Below, one piece after another: positions 49,651 through 56,771 of a DNA stretch of 64,000 nt (within the stretch, counting starts at the first letter, position 1; each line of letters begins with the position of its first letter). Under the pieces are notes generated by a model that was not told where the DNA came from, did not search any database, and was given only the letters and a program-made list of their open reading frames with translations. Both the position numbers and the translations under genes were made by a program. Source of the stretch: 13-2-20CM-68-14 sp046733295 (GTDB lineage Bacteria > Actinomycetota > Thermoleophilia > Gaiellales > Gaiellaceae); the NCBI GenBank assembly GCA_046733295.1, contig JBKPOY010000035.1, positions 3,463 to 67,462 of the forward strand, written 5' to 3'.

Positions 49651-50939
49651 GTGACCGGTGGAGCCGGGATCGGCTCGAGCGGCTGCTCGAGCGCATCCTC
49701 GACCTTGATCAGCGGCACGAGCAGCGGGATCGCCGCGAGAATCGGCAACCCGCAGATCGGCCAGAGGATCTGATACCCGCCCGTGGCGCCGAAGTAGGGC
49801 CGGGCCACGTCGATCGCGAGGCCGGCCACGGGCGCTCCGACGCAGAGCCCGATTCCCTTGGTGGTGGTCGCCAGGCCGGACGCCGCGCCGCGGTGATGCT
49901 CGGGCACGAGCTTGTACATCAGTCCCCACGCCAGCGTCATTACGGTGCCGCCGGCGACCGCCACCGGCACGATGGCCGCGAAGTACCAGTCGTGCCAGGT
50001 CTGAGCAAGCCCGCCGAGCAGGAACCCGGTCCCGTAGACGAAGGACGCGAAGAAGATCACGCGCGCGAGCCCGAACCTGTCCCCCAGCCGCCCCGAGAAG
50101 ACGGCCGCGATCACATAACCGGTCGCCACTGCGCCGAGCACCGCCGACGACATCACCTTCGACTGGTGGAGCCCGTCGATGATGTAGAGGACGACGAAGG
50201 TCCGCGCCGCTGCGAACGTTCCCTCCCAGGCGGCGTTCGCAAGCAGGAAGCGGCGCATGTCCCTCTCCTGCCAGAAGATGTTCCAGCTCCGCTTGACGTA
50301 GGCCCAGAACCCCTCGAAGACGCGCCCGTGCCCGCCGTCCTCCCGCACGAGGTAGATCGTCAGCCCGCAGGCAGCCGAGGTCAGGACGGCGGCGAGCAGG
50401 AACGGTGAGGGCCGCCAGAGCTTGAAGAGGAAGCCGCCGCCGACGAGGGCGATGCCGATCGCCAACCCGCGGAGGATGTGCTGGACGCTCTGGGAGCGCC
50501 CGAACAGCGACGGCGGGAGGACGTCGGGGTAGAGCCCGCGGTACGGCGGTTCGTACATGTAGTAGGCGAAGAAGAAGGCCATGACGATGACCGTCGTCGT
50601 CCAGAGGTTGGGCAGGAAGGGCATCAGCAGAAGACAGAAGCCCAGCCCAGGCAGCGCGACCAGCATGAAGGGGCGGCGCCGTCCGAGCGGCGTGTGGAAG
50701 GTGTCGCTCCACGGGCCGATCACCGGCGAGAGGCAGAGAGCGAAGACTCCCTCTGCGCCGAGGATGACGCCGATGATGCCGCCCGAGTCCGTGAAGCGGT
50801 GCAGCAGCGGCGGCAGGTAGGCCGCTGTCGTCGTGATGGAAAACGCGAGGCCGAACGCACCGAGCCCGAGCGTCCAGAGCAGCCGTTGGCGGATCCCCGC
50901 CTCGGCCACGGGCTCGCGGGTGGCTGCAGGCGTCGCCAT
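49647..50939 (-). CDS. MFS transporter (glycoside-pentoside-hexuronide / sucrose-like)
   Basis: 430 residues with about twelve membrane helices. GPWSDTFHTPLGRRRPFMLVALPG (between helices 2 and 3) is the GPH-type signature D-x3-T-x-x-G-R-R-R-P; FAYYMYEPPYRGLYPDVLP and GRLGDRFGLARVIFFASF match the second half. This class usually moves sugars or sugar acids with cations. ATG 50939 overlaps the TetR stop by one base (TGATG), so the regulator, transporter and cupin gene form one unit. Confidence 0.88.
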   Translation of the reverse strand: MATPAATREPVAEAGIRQRLLWTLGLGAFGLAFSITTTAAYLPPLLHRFTDSGGIIGVILGAEGVFALCLSPVIGPWSDTFHTPLGRRRPFMLVALPGLGFCLLLMPFLPNLWTTTVIVMAFFFAYYMYEPPYRGLYPDVLPPSLFGRSQSVQHILRGLAIGIALVGGGFLFKLWRPSPFLLAAVLTSAACGLTIYLVREDGGHGRVFEGFWAYVKRSWNIFWQERDMRRFLLANAAWEGTFAAARTFVVLYIIDGLHQSKVMSSAVLGAVATGYVIAAVFSGRLGDRFGLARVIFFASFVYGTGFLLGGLAQTWHDWYFAAIVPVAVAGGTVMTLAWGLMYKLVPEHHRGAASGLATTTKGIGLCVGAPVAGLAIDVARPYFGATGGYQILWPICGLPILAAIPLLVPLIKVEDALEQPLEPIPAPPVT

Positions 50940-51556
50940 CAGGCGGGCGAGGGCGCCCTGTCGCCGGCCAGTCCACCCGCCACGATCTCCACGACCGTGC
51001 GCTCCGCGGCCGCCACGTCCGCGTCGCTGTCGGGCAGCTGCCCGAACGCCCAGCCGGTGAGGATCTCCTCGAGCGCCCCGTACCAGATCGTCGCGGTCAG
51101 GCGGGCGTCGAGGCCCCGCTGGAACTCACCGTCTTTCTGGCCCTGCTCGACGATGCGCTGGAGCGCTCGAAACGCGAGCTCGATGTCGTCGGTCTCGCGC
51201 TGCACTTGCGCGCTCCGCGTCACCTCGCGCACCAGTACGCGCACGAGGTCGGGGTCCCGCTGCCACGTCCGGAGCACGATCTCCGTGACCTTGCGCACGC
51301 GGTCGCGAGCGGACTCGTCCAGCTCCTCGACCGACCGGATCGTCTCGAGCATCGCCCCCCAGGTCTCGCGGAAGATCGCCTGGAGCAGCGCGTCCTTCGA
51401 GCCGTAGTAGTGGTAGACGAGACCGTAGGCGACGCCTGCCTCGCTCGCGACGTCGCTCACCCGGCAGCGGTGGTACCCCTTGCGTGCAAAGGCCCGGACG
51501 GCGGCCTGCAGGATCTGACGTCGACGCTCCACCTGGACTTTCGAGCCGTCCGCCAC
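50939..51556 (-). CDS. TetR family transcriptional regulator
   Basis: 205 residues. The DNA-binding domain is canonical: RRRQILQAAVRAFARKGYHRCRVSDVASEAGVAYGLVYHYYGSKDALLQAIF (about 9-60). A ligand domain of helices follows (LVREVTRSAQVQRETDDIELAFRALQRIVEQG). The start GTG 51556 (MADGSKVQVERRRQ) is the most reasonable. First gene of the operon with the MFS and cupin genes. The 44-base upstream space holds an inverted repeat (CTAGAA...TTCTAG), a possible autoregulatory site. The effector is unknown; the ACAD palindrome at 39999 is not the same sequence. Confidence 0.92.
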   Translation of the reverse strand: MADGSKVQVERRRQILQAAVRAFARKGYHRCRVSDVASEAGVAYGLVYHYYGSKDALLQAIFRETWGAMLETIRSVEELDESARDRVRKVTEIVLRTWQRDPDLVRVLVREVTRSAQVQRETDDIELAFRALQRIVEQGQKDGEFQRGLDARLTATIWYGALEEILTGWAFGQLPDSDADVAAAERTVVEIVAGGLAGDRAPSPA

Positions 51557-51567
51557 AGCGGCTGAGT

Positions 51568-51604
51568 CTAGAAGAAGGGCTTGTTTGCAGGCGTATAGTT
51601 CTAG
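51568..51604. promoter_or_regulatory. Interrupted inverted repeat upstream of the TetR operon
   Basis: CTAGAA (51568-51573) and TTCTAG (51599-51604) are inverted copies 25 bases apart. On the minus strand TATACG (51596-51591) could be a -10 box between them. A regulator dimer pair might loop or cover this promoter. Short arms make this a weak call. Confidence 0.3.
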
Positions 51605-52284
51605 CCCGTGGCGAGGCCGAGCGCCGCCGGCAGGGCTCGCAAGTCGTCGAGCTTCTCGTCGACCTCCGGGTAGCGGTTCTCCCGATCCAGGAGCAGGCCG
51701 CGCATCCCGACTGCAATCGCGCCCTGCACGTCGTCCTCGATCGAATCGCCGATCATCACGGCGTCCGCGGCCACGACGCCGAGCCGGTCGAGGGCGGCCT
51801 GGAAGATCGTCGGATGCGGCTTCGTCTTGCCGTGTGCACCCGAGCTCACCGCCCCATCGACATCCAGCCCGTGGTGGGCGATGAACGCATCGAGGTCGCG
51901 TCCTGTGTTTGAGACGAGGCCGAGCTTCAGGCCGTGCTCTCGGAGCGAGGCCAGGGTCGGGAGAACGTCCTCGTAGATGTCGAAGTTGTGCGCATGCTCC
52001 CAGGCGGCCGTCATCTCGACCGCGCACTCGTACGCCCGGGTCGAGTTGCCGCCCATACCGCGGATGATCTGCTCGGTGAAGAGCACCCAGACCTCTTCGT
52101 CGTGGTCGAGCTCGGGGTGCCGCTCGAGCGTCGCGACCGCGTGACGACGCGCCTCGTCATATCGCAACGGGTCGAGCTCGAGGCCGAATCGATTCCCGAG
52201 GCGCCGGTACCCCTCAGGCCCCAGATCCGGGCCGGGCTTGGCGATCGTGAAGTCGACGTCGAAGAGAACGGCTCGAAGCGTCAT
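51601..52284 (-). CDS. HAD-superfamily hydrolase
   Basis: 227 residues. Motif I LFDVDFTIAKPG (nucleophile Asp and the second Asp), motif II LGLVSNTGRDL, Lys in SSGAHGKTKPHPTIF and motif IV VMIGDSIEDDVQGAIAVGMRG are all present. The cap region (about 20-95, RRHAVATLERHPELDHDEEVW) is of the subclass I helical type. Likely a small-molecule phosphatase. ATG 52284 overlaps the preceding gene's stop by one base (TAATG). Substrate unknown. Confidence 0.9.
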   Translation of the reverse strand: MTLRAVLFDVDFTIAKPGPDLGPEGYRRLGNRFGLELDPLRYDEARRHAVATLERHPELDHDEEVWVLFTEQIIRGMGGNSTRAYECAVEMTAAWEHAHNFDIYEDVLPTLASLREHGLKLGLVSNTGRDLDAFIAHHGLDVDGAVSSGAHGKTKPHPTIFQAALDRLGVVAADAVMIGDSIEDDVQGAIAVGMRGLLLDRENRYPEVDEKLDDLRALPAALGLATG

Positions 52285-53135
52285 TACTCTGCTTGTAGCA
52301 GCCAGCGGGCGATCTCGACATGGTCGGCGATCGGCACGCCGTCGTCCCAGGCCCAGGCGAGTGTCTGCCCGATCGTCCACAGCCGCGCGCGCTCGCGATC
52401 GAGCCCGAGCTCCGAGGTAACCCGGTCGAGCCGACGAAGGACGCTCCTCCGGTCGCCGCCGAGCTCGCCGCCACGGATCAGCGATGCCACGCCGAACTCG
52501 CGCTCTCCCACGAGGGGTTTCGGGTCGATCACGAGCCAGGGCTCACGCTCGGCCGCGAGCACGTTGTCCGCGTGCAGGTCCTGGTTCACGAGCACCTGCT
52601 CCCCCTGGGTCGGCGGCAGCTCCCGCAGGGCCTCGAGCCCCGCGTCGAGGAGGCGCCGCTCGAACGGCCGACCGCCGCGGTCCCAGCGCTCCTCGAAGCG
52701 CTCGAGCCACCACGCCGCCTCGTCGGCGAGCGTTCGGAACGGCGCTGCCGCCCGGCGCCATTGCCGGGGGAGGAGACCGATGACGACGTCGAGTGCGGCC
52801 TCCGGCCCGAGCTCCTTCAACGGAGTCGCCGGCCGGCAGCGCTCGAGCAGCAGCGCGCGCCGTGCGCGATCGTGCTCGAGCAGGTGGACGGCGCCCGCAC
52901 CGTCCCAGAAGGCGAGGGCGTCGGCTTCGCGCTCGCTCTCGCGGTCCGGGAATTGGATCTTCAGGACGGCGTCCCCCGCGGGCACGGCTAGGGACGTGAA
53001 GGCGTAGGGAAAGGGCTCACCGAGCTCGAGCGACCACTGCTCCCGGCACTCGTCCAGAAGCCGCGGCAGCCGTTCGAGCCAGGCGCGTCCCTCGTCAAAG
53101 CCGCGGAGCCAGTCGAGGCCGTGGTGCACCGGCAC
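52284..53135 (-). CDS. Aminoglycoside/hydroxyurea antibiotic phosphotransferase family protein
   Basis: 283 residues. AGDAVLKIQFPDRESEREADALAFWDGAGAVHLLEHD (nucleotide-binding Lys and N-lobe), then LVNQDLHADNVLAAEREPWLVIDPKPLVGEREFGVASLIRG, the catalytic Asp and metal Asp of the APH(6)/hydroxyurea-resistance type family. GTG 53135 (or GTG 53129). It is divergent from an MFS exporter-type gene with 18 bases between, so the pair may protect against a shared toxic compound (inference). Family clear; actual drug unknown. Confidence 0.88.
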   Translation of the reverse strand: MPVHHGLDWLRGFDEGRAWLERLPRLLDECREQWSLELGEPFPYAFTSLAVPAGDAVLKIQFPDRESEREADALAFWDGAGAVHLLEHDRARRALLLERCRPATPLKELGPEAALDVVIGLLPRQWRRAAAPFRTLADEAAWWLERFEERWDRGGRPFERRLLDAGLEALRELPPTQGEQVLVNQDLHADNVLAAEREPWLVIDPKPLVGEREFGVASLIRGGELGGDRRSVLRRLDRVTSELGLDRERARLWTIGQTLAWAWDDGVPIADHVEIARWLLQAE

Positions 53136-53153
53136 GAAAGATAGCTTTGCGCC

Positions 53154-54380
53154 GTGGAGGCAATCTCTCCCGCGGGACGGGGGCGGGCGTTCCATGCGCT
53201 TCGCCACCGCGACTTTCGCCTGCTTTGGACCGGCCAGACGATCTCGCTGGTCGGCGACACCGCCTTCCTGACCGCGCTCGGCTGGAAGACGTTCACGGTG
53301 GCGGGCTCGAACAAGCTGGGGCTCGTGCTCGCCGCCCAGGGAGCCGGCCTCCTCGCGACGCTGCTGATCGGTGGCGCGCTGGCCGACCGGTACGAGCGCC
53401 GCTCGATGATGATCGTGTCGGACATCTGGCGGTTCGTCGCGGTGGCGGCGCTCGCAGTCCTCGATTTCTCCGGCCACCTGAGCTTCGGGAGCCTGATCGT
53501 GCTCGCGGCCTTCATGGGGCTCGGCGACGGCTTCTTCTACCCGGCGGTCGGCGGGATCGTCCCCCTCGTCGTCGACGCCGCACATCTCCCGTCCGCGAAC
53601 TCGTTGATGGGCGTCGCGCGATGGAGCAGCTTCGTGGTCGGACCCTCGCTCGCCGCGTTCCTCTACCACGGGGCGGGCTCGGCCTGGGTCTTCGCGATCG
53701 ACGCCCTGACGTTCCTGCTCTCCGCGGGCCTGATGCTCCAGGCGCGACCGAGACCGATCGAGCGATCGTCGGGCAAGAGCGCGTTCCAGGAGATCCGCGA
53801 GGGGACGCGCTACGTCGCGACGATTCCGTGGCTCTGGGTGACCATCACCCTCTTCGCGGTCGTGCTGATGCTCCAGTTCGCACCCCAGCAGGTGCTCCTG
53901 CCGAAGCTCGTCAAGGAGCACTTCGACCGCGGCGTCGGCGCGTTCGGCCTGCTCTCGACGCTGCTCGGGATCGGCACCGTCGTCGGAACGTTGCTCTACG
54001 GCCACTTCCAGCCGCGAAAGAGGCGGGGCGTCCTCACGTACTGGCTGTTCTTCGTCAACAGCCTCGCGATCGCAGGTCTCGCCCTGGCCCCGTGGTATGA
54101 GCTCGCCGGCCTCTTCGCGATCATCCGCGGCATCTGCATCGGCTTCGGCGTTGCGGTCTGGGAGACGATGCTGCAGGAGCTCGTGCCCGAGCACCTGCTC
54201 GCCCGCGTCGTCAGCCTCGACTTCTTCGGCACCTTCGGGCTGATGCCGGTCGGGCTCGCGATCTGGGGCGCGATCGCGAACCTCGCTCCCCCCGGGCCGA
54301 TGTTCGCCGCGGGTGCGCTCGTCTCCGCGGGAATGATCGCCGTGGTGCTGACGCGGCCCTGGTTGAGGGAGGTCGACTGA
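53154..54380 (+). CDS. MFS transporter, drug/siderophore-exporter type
   Basis: 408 residues with about twelve membrane helices. FRLLWTGQTISLVGDTAFLTAL is the usual start for the MFS_3/EntS-like group; LLIGGALADRYERRSMMIVSD is the loop-2/3 motif. The start is GTG 53154 (MEAISPAGRGRAFHALRHRDF). It ends VVLTRPWLREVD with the stop overlapping the CTG that begins the next gene. Neighbouring APH-type gene suggests a role in export of a toxic compound. Confidence 0.9.
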   Translation: MEAISPAGRGRAFHALRHRDFRLLWTGQTISLVGDTAFLTALGWKTFTVAGSNKLGLVLAAQGAGLLATLLIGGALADRYERRSMMIVSDIWRFVAVAALAVLDFSGHLSFGSLIVLAAFMGLGDGFFYPAVGGIVPLVVDAAHLPSANSLMGVARWSSFVVGPSLAAFLYHGAGSAWVFAIDALTFLLSAGLMLQARPRPIERSSGKSAFQEIREGTRYVATIPWLWVTITLFAVVLMLQFAPQQVLLPKLVKEHFDRGVGAFGLLSTLLGIGTVVGTLLYGHFQPRKRRGVLTYWLFFVNSLAIAGLALAPWYELAGLFAIIRGICIGFGVAVWETMLQELVPEHLLARVVSLDFFGTFGLMPVGLAIWGAIANLAPPGPMFAAGALVSAGMIAVVLTRPWLREVD

Positions 54381-54778
54381 GCCGGACGCCCCAGGAGATC
54401 CTCGCGGACGCGAGGACGATCGCGGTCGTCGGCGCGTCGCCGAAGCCCTGGCGGCCGAGCCACGATGTCATGCGCTACCTGCTCGAGCAGGGCTACCGCG
54501 CGATTCCCGTCAGGCCGCTCGACTGCGACGAACTGCTCGGGGTTCCCTGCGTGTCGGAGCTGAGCGAGATTGACGAGCCGGTCGACCTCGTCGATGTCTT
54601 CCGCCGCCCCGAGCATGCGCCCGACGTCGCCCGCCAGGCAGTCGCGATCGGGGCGAGATCACTCTGGCTGCAGGTTGGCATCGTCTCCACGGAGGCTCGT
54701 GAGATCGCCGACCGGGCCGGGCTCGAGTACGTCGAGAACGCCTGCACCATGGTCGTGCACCGGCTCTACCTCACCTGA
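54377..54778 (+). CDS. CoA-binding protein (YccU-like); CTG start
   Basis: 133 residues. RTPQEILADARTIAVVGASPKPWRPSHDVMRYLLEQGYRAIPVRP is the unmistakable start of the CoA-binding (YccU) Rossmann family, yet the first ATG/GTG/TTG in frame is ATG 54470, in the middle of that domain. The frame opens at CTG 54377, which overlaps the transporter stop (CTGA) and follows a strong GAGGGAGG ribosome site by four bases. This is therefore a good case for a CTG start. The rest (VVDVFRRPEHAPDVARQA... ENACTMVVHRLYL) is complete. Confidence 0.9.
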   Translation: MSRTPQEILADARTIAVVGASPKPWRPSHDVMRYLLEQGYRAIPVRPLDCDELLGVPCVSELSEIDEPVDLVDVFRRPEHAPDVARQAVAIGARSLWLQVGIVSTEAREIADRAGLEYVENACTMVVHRLYLT

Positions 54779-54862
54779 CGCGTTTTCGTGTGGGCCGTGC
54801 GGAATAGTTGACCCCGCAACTTTCGTTGTTACGCTCGATACTCCGAAAAGGAAGGGAATTCG

Positions 54863-55378
54863 ATGTCGTATGGACTCTTGCTTCTGCGGGTCGTGATCGG
54901 AGCGACCGTCTTCGCCCACGGCGCCCAGAAGCTCTTCGGCTGGTTCGGCGGCCACGGGCTGCGCGGTACGTCGAACTTCTTCGGCTCCATGGGGTGGCGC
55001 ATGCCGCTCCTGATGGCTTTTCTCGCCGGTCTCGGCGAGGCGAGCGGGCTCGCCTTCGCCGCCGGCTTCCTGACGCCCCTCGCAGCGCTCGGGATCGCGA
55101 CGGTGATGCTCAACGCGATCATCGTCGTCCACTGGCGAAACGGCTTCTTCAACGGCGACGGGGGCCTGGAGTTCCCGCTGACGCTCGCCACGGTCGCGGT
55201 CGCAGTGGCCGCAATCGGCCCCGGTCGCTTCTCGATCGACAACGCGATCGGCTGGGCCGACAACGTCAGCGGCGTCTGGTGGGGCGTGGGCGTCCTGGCA
55301 GCGGCGCTGGCGATCACCACCCTGACGCTCACGGTCTTCAGAACGAGAGAGCGAATGCAGGAGCAACCCGCCGCCTAA
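54863..55378 (+). CDS. DoxX family membrane protein
   Basis: 171 residues with four membrane segments: GLLLLRVVIGATVFAHGAQKLFGWFGG is the signature start with the conserved HGAQKLFG, then LMAFLAGLGEASGLAFAAGFLTPLAALGIATVMLNAIIVVHW. Such proteins take part in redox and thiol homeostasis. AAAGGAAGGGAA precedes the ATG. An 84-base gap separates it from the CoA-binding gene; it may carry its own promoter. The downstream region holds hairpins and the tRNA. Confidence 0.9.
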   Translation: MSYGLLLLRVVIGATVFAHGAQKLFGWFGGHGLRGTSNFFGSMGWRMPLLMAFLAGLGEASGLAFAAGFLTPLAALGIATVMLNAIIVVHWRNGFFNGDGGLEFPLTLATVAVAVAAIGPGRFSIDNAIGWADNVSGVWWGVGVLAAALAITTLTLTVFRTRERMQEQPAA

Positions 55379-55403
55379 ATACCGATCTCGGTTCGCACCC
55401 TTC

Positions 55404-55438
55404 CGCCGCCGAAGCCGGGCTTCGCCCGGCGGGGGCGG
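55404..55438. repeat. Extragenic palindrome with TTC loop
   Basis: GCCGGGC (55414-55420), TTC, GCCCGGC (55424-55430) with an outer CCGCC/GGCGG pair. Same architecture as the 19921 palindrome and parts of the 36627 and 59482 arrays. Confidence 0.6.
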
Positions 55439-55482
55439 GAGGCGCAGCAACCCCACTGTCGCGGAGGCAAAAGAAGGGGGCC

Positions 55483-55509
55483 CACGGGGGAAACATGGTT
55501 TCCCCCGTG
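55483..55509 (-). terminator. Strong hairpin after tRNA-Pro and DoxX (bidirectional terminator candidate)
   Basis: A perfect 12-bp stem (55483-55494 with 55498-55509; arms CACGGGGGAAAC and GTTTCCCCCGTG) has a 3-base loop. On the minus strand it is followed within a few bases by TTCTTTT, so it can end transcripts from the tRNA gene just upstream. On the plus strand it lies downstream of doxX without a T-run. Confidence 0.7.
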
Positions 55510-55515
55510 CTGCTA

Positions 55516-55589
55516 TCGGGGTGCCCAGATTTGAACTGGGGACCTCTCCGACCCGAACGGAGCGCGCTACCAGGCTGCGCCACACCCCG
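55516..55589 (-). tRNA. tRNA-Pro, anticodon CGG
   Basis: 74 bases, minus strand. The 7-bp acceptor stem CGGGGTG/CACCCCG begins with CGGGG as in bacterial tRNA-Pro; D arm GCGCAGCCTGGTAGCGC; anticodon stem CTCCG/CGGAG with loop TTCGGGT (anticodon CGG); T arm CCCAG-TTCAAAT-CTGGG; discriminator A. The 3' CCA is not encoded. A strong hairpin follows the tRNA. Confidence 0.95.
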
Positions 55590-55601
55590 GCCGAGGAAAG
55601 G

Positions 55602-56447
55602 TTAGCCGAGGAAGTTTTCGATCGCCTCTGCGCAGGCGTCCGGCCGTTCGCCGACCAGCAGGTGTCCGCAGTCGGCGATCGTCCGCAGCGGGGCATGCAG
55701 TCTGCGGGCGAAATCGAACGCGTCTCCCACCGGCAACTGGTTGTCCCGCGCGCCCCAGAGAACGAGGGTCGGGCAGCCGATGTCTCCGAGCTCCTGACGC
55801 ATGTCGTCGGCGACGAGCGCGTGCGCGGCGCTGACGGAGTCGCTGGTCAGCCGGGTTCCGACGAGGAAGCCCTCGACCGCCTCGTTCGACATGGTCAAGG
55901 GGTCGGAGGCGCCCCAGCGCCCGAAGACGAAGTACCGCAGGAAGGGGCTGTGCGCCACGGAATCAGCCCAGGGCGCCACGAAGCGGCGGGGGCCGATCAG
56001 TCTGAGAATGCGCAACCCGTACCTCGCGCGCCGCGTCGTGGACGAGATCCCGGCCGAGGCGGCGAGCACGAGCGCGGTGACCTCCGCGGGCCTCCGAAGC
56101 GCCATCCTCATCGCCACCACAGCGCCGAGCGAGTGCCCGACGACGACGGCCGGGAGCATCCCCTCCAGCTCCGCCACCAGCGCGACACGGTCGGCGAACA
56201 CCGCGAGGTTCGGCACCGCCGCGAGCGGCGTCGAGAGCCCGTGGCCCGGCAGCTCGGGGACCAGCACGCGCCGGCGCTCGGCGAGCAGCGGCGCCAGGTC
56301 GATCCAGTTCGCGGCCGCCCCCCCGAGGCCGTGCACGAGGATCAAATGCTTGCCGGATGCCGGCCCGCCGACGAGGTATCGCATCCGGCATCCCCTGACC
56401 TCTGCGAACCGCGCCTCGAAGCCAGGCAGACCCTTTGCGTCCGTCAT
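55602..56447 (-). CDS. Alpha/beta-fold hydrolase
   Basis: 281 residues. LILVHGLGGAAANWIDLAPLLAERRRVLVPELPGHGLS is the oxyanion strand and loop, the nucleophile Ser lies in VVVGHSLGAVVAM, the acid in LWGARDNQLPVGDA and the His in ADCGHLLVGERPDACAEAI. A cap insert (about 140-215) varies as usual. ATG 56447. Substrate unknown; the many Arg in the cap (RRARYGLRILRLIGPRRF) suggest an anionic substrate. Confidence 0.92.
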   Translation of the reverse strand: MTDAKGLPGFEARFAEVRGCRMRYLVGGPASGKHLILVHGLGGAAANWIDLAPLLAERRRVLVPELPGHGLSTPLAAVPNLAVFADRVALVAELEGMLPAVVVGHSLGAVVAMRMALRRPAEVTALVLAASAGISSTTRRARYGLRILRLIGPRRFVAPWADSVAHSPFLRYFVFGRWGASDPLTMSNEAVEGFLVGTRLTSDSVSAAHALVADDMRQELGDIGCPTLVLWGARDNQLPVGDAFDFARRLHAPLRTIADCGHLLVGERPDACAEAIENFLG

Positions 56448-56472
56448 CGAAGCCCACTATCCTTCGATCGAT

Positions 56473-56569
56473 GGACGGATTGGGAGGGCAGGACCTTTGA
56501 TTCCTGCCGGCAAGACAACTGGAGCGGTTCACTGAGCCCGTCCCCGCAAGCACGCGAGGCGGGTTTTTT
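56473..56569 (+). ncRNA. Structured RNA candidate: leader/riboswitch or sRNA ahead of the mini-protein gene
   Basis: No plus-strand gene lies upstream, yet a folded transcript ends in an intrinsic terminator. Outer arms GGACGG (56473-56478) and CCGTCC (56538-56543) can close a domain that contains a 7-bp hairpin (GGCAGGA, loop CCTTTGAT, TCCTGCC; 56487-56508). The right arm abuts the terminator stem (43-47) so that the two may compete, as in a riboswitch or attenuator. It is not a tRNA: no D-arm space, and the T-arm is wrong. The class is not one I can name. Confidence 0.5.
56543..56569 (+). terminator. Intrinsic terminator of the structured RNA
   Basis: CCCGC (56543-56547) pairs with GCGGG (56559-56563), followed by six T (56564-56569). 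It lies 21 bases before the ATG of the mini-protein gene at 56591. Confidence 0.7.
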
Positions 56570-56590
56570 GTTGGACCGCGAGGAGGTCAT

Positions 56591-56761
56591 ATGGCGAACC
56601 ACCTGACGCCAGAGGAGCTGTCGAAGGAGCTTGGAATCGATCGCCAAGAGGTGATCAAGGTCTGCATGCAGGAGTCGATCCCGATCTACCACGGCAAGAT
56701 CGACAAGACCCTGTTCCAGGCGCAGCTCCAGGCGCTGGGGGCCGTCCCGCAGCACCACTAA
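56591..56761 (+). CDS. Small helix-turn-helix-like protein, function unknown
   Basis: 56 residues, ATG start with a perfect AGGAGG five bases before. MANHLTPEELSKELGIDRQEVIKVCMQESIPIYHGKIDKTLFQAQL has the length and pattern of a short DNA-binding helix-turn-helix (LTPEELSKELGIDRQEVIKVCMQ). It lies directly after the structured RNA and terminator and ends 10 bases before the opposing Ku gene. Its clear ribosome site and codon use support a real gene. It might be a regulator or a translated product of the leader RNA. Confidence 0.75.
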   Translation: MANHLTPEELSKELGIDRQEVIKVCMQESIPIYHGKIDKTLFQAQLQALGAVPQHH

Positions 56762-56771
56762 CGGCGCGCGC

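Noticed and set aside
56473..56543. Possible tRNA with acceptor-like ends GGACGG/CCGTCC and an anticodon-like loop CCTTTGAT
   Set aside because: Only eight bases lie between the acceptor and the middle hairpin, so there is no room for a D arm; the loop has eight bases and no TTCRA-type T loop is found.
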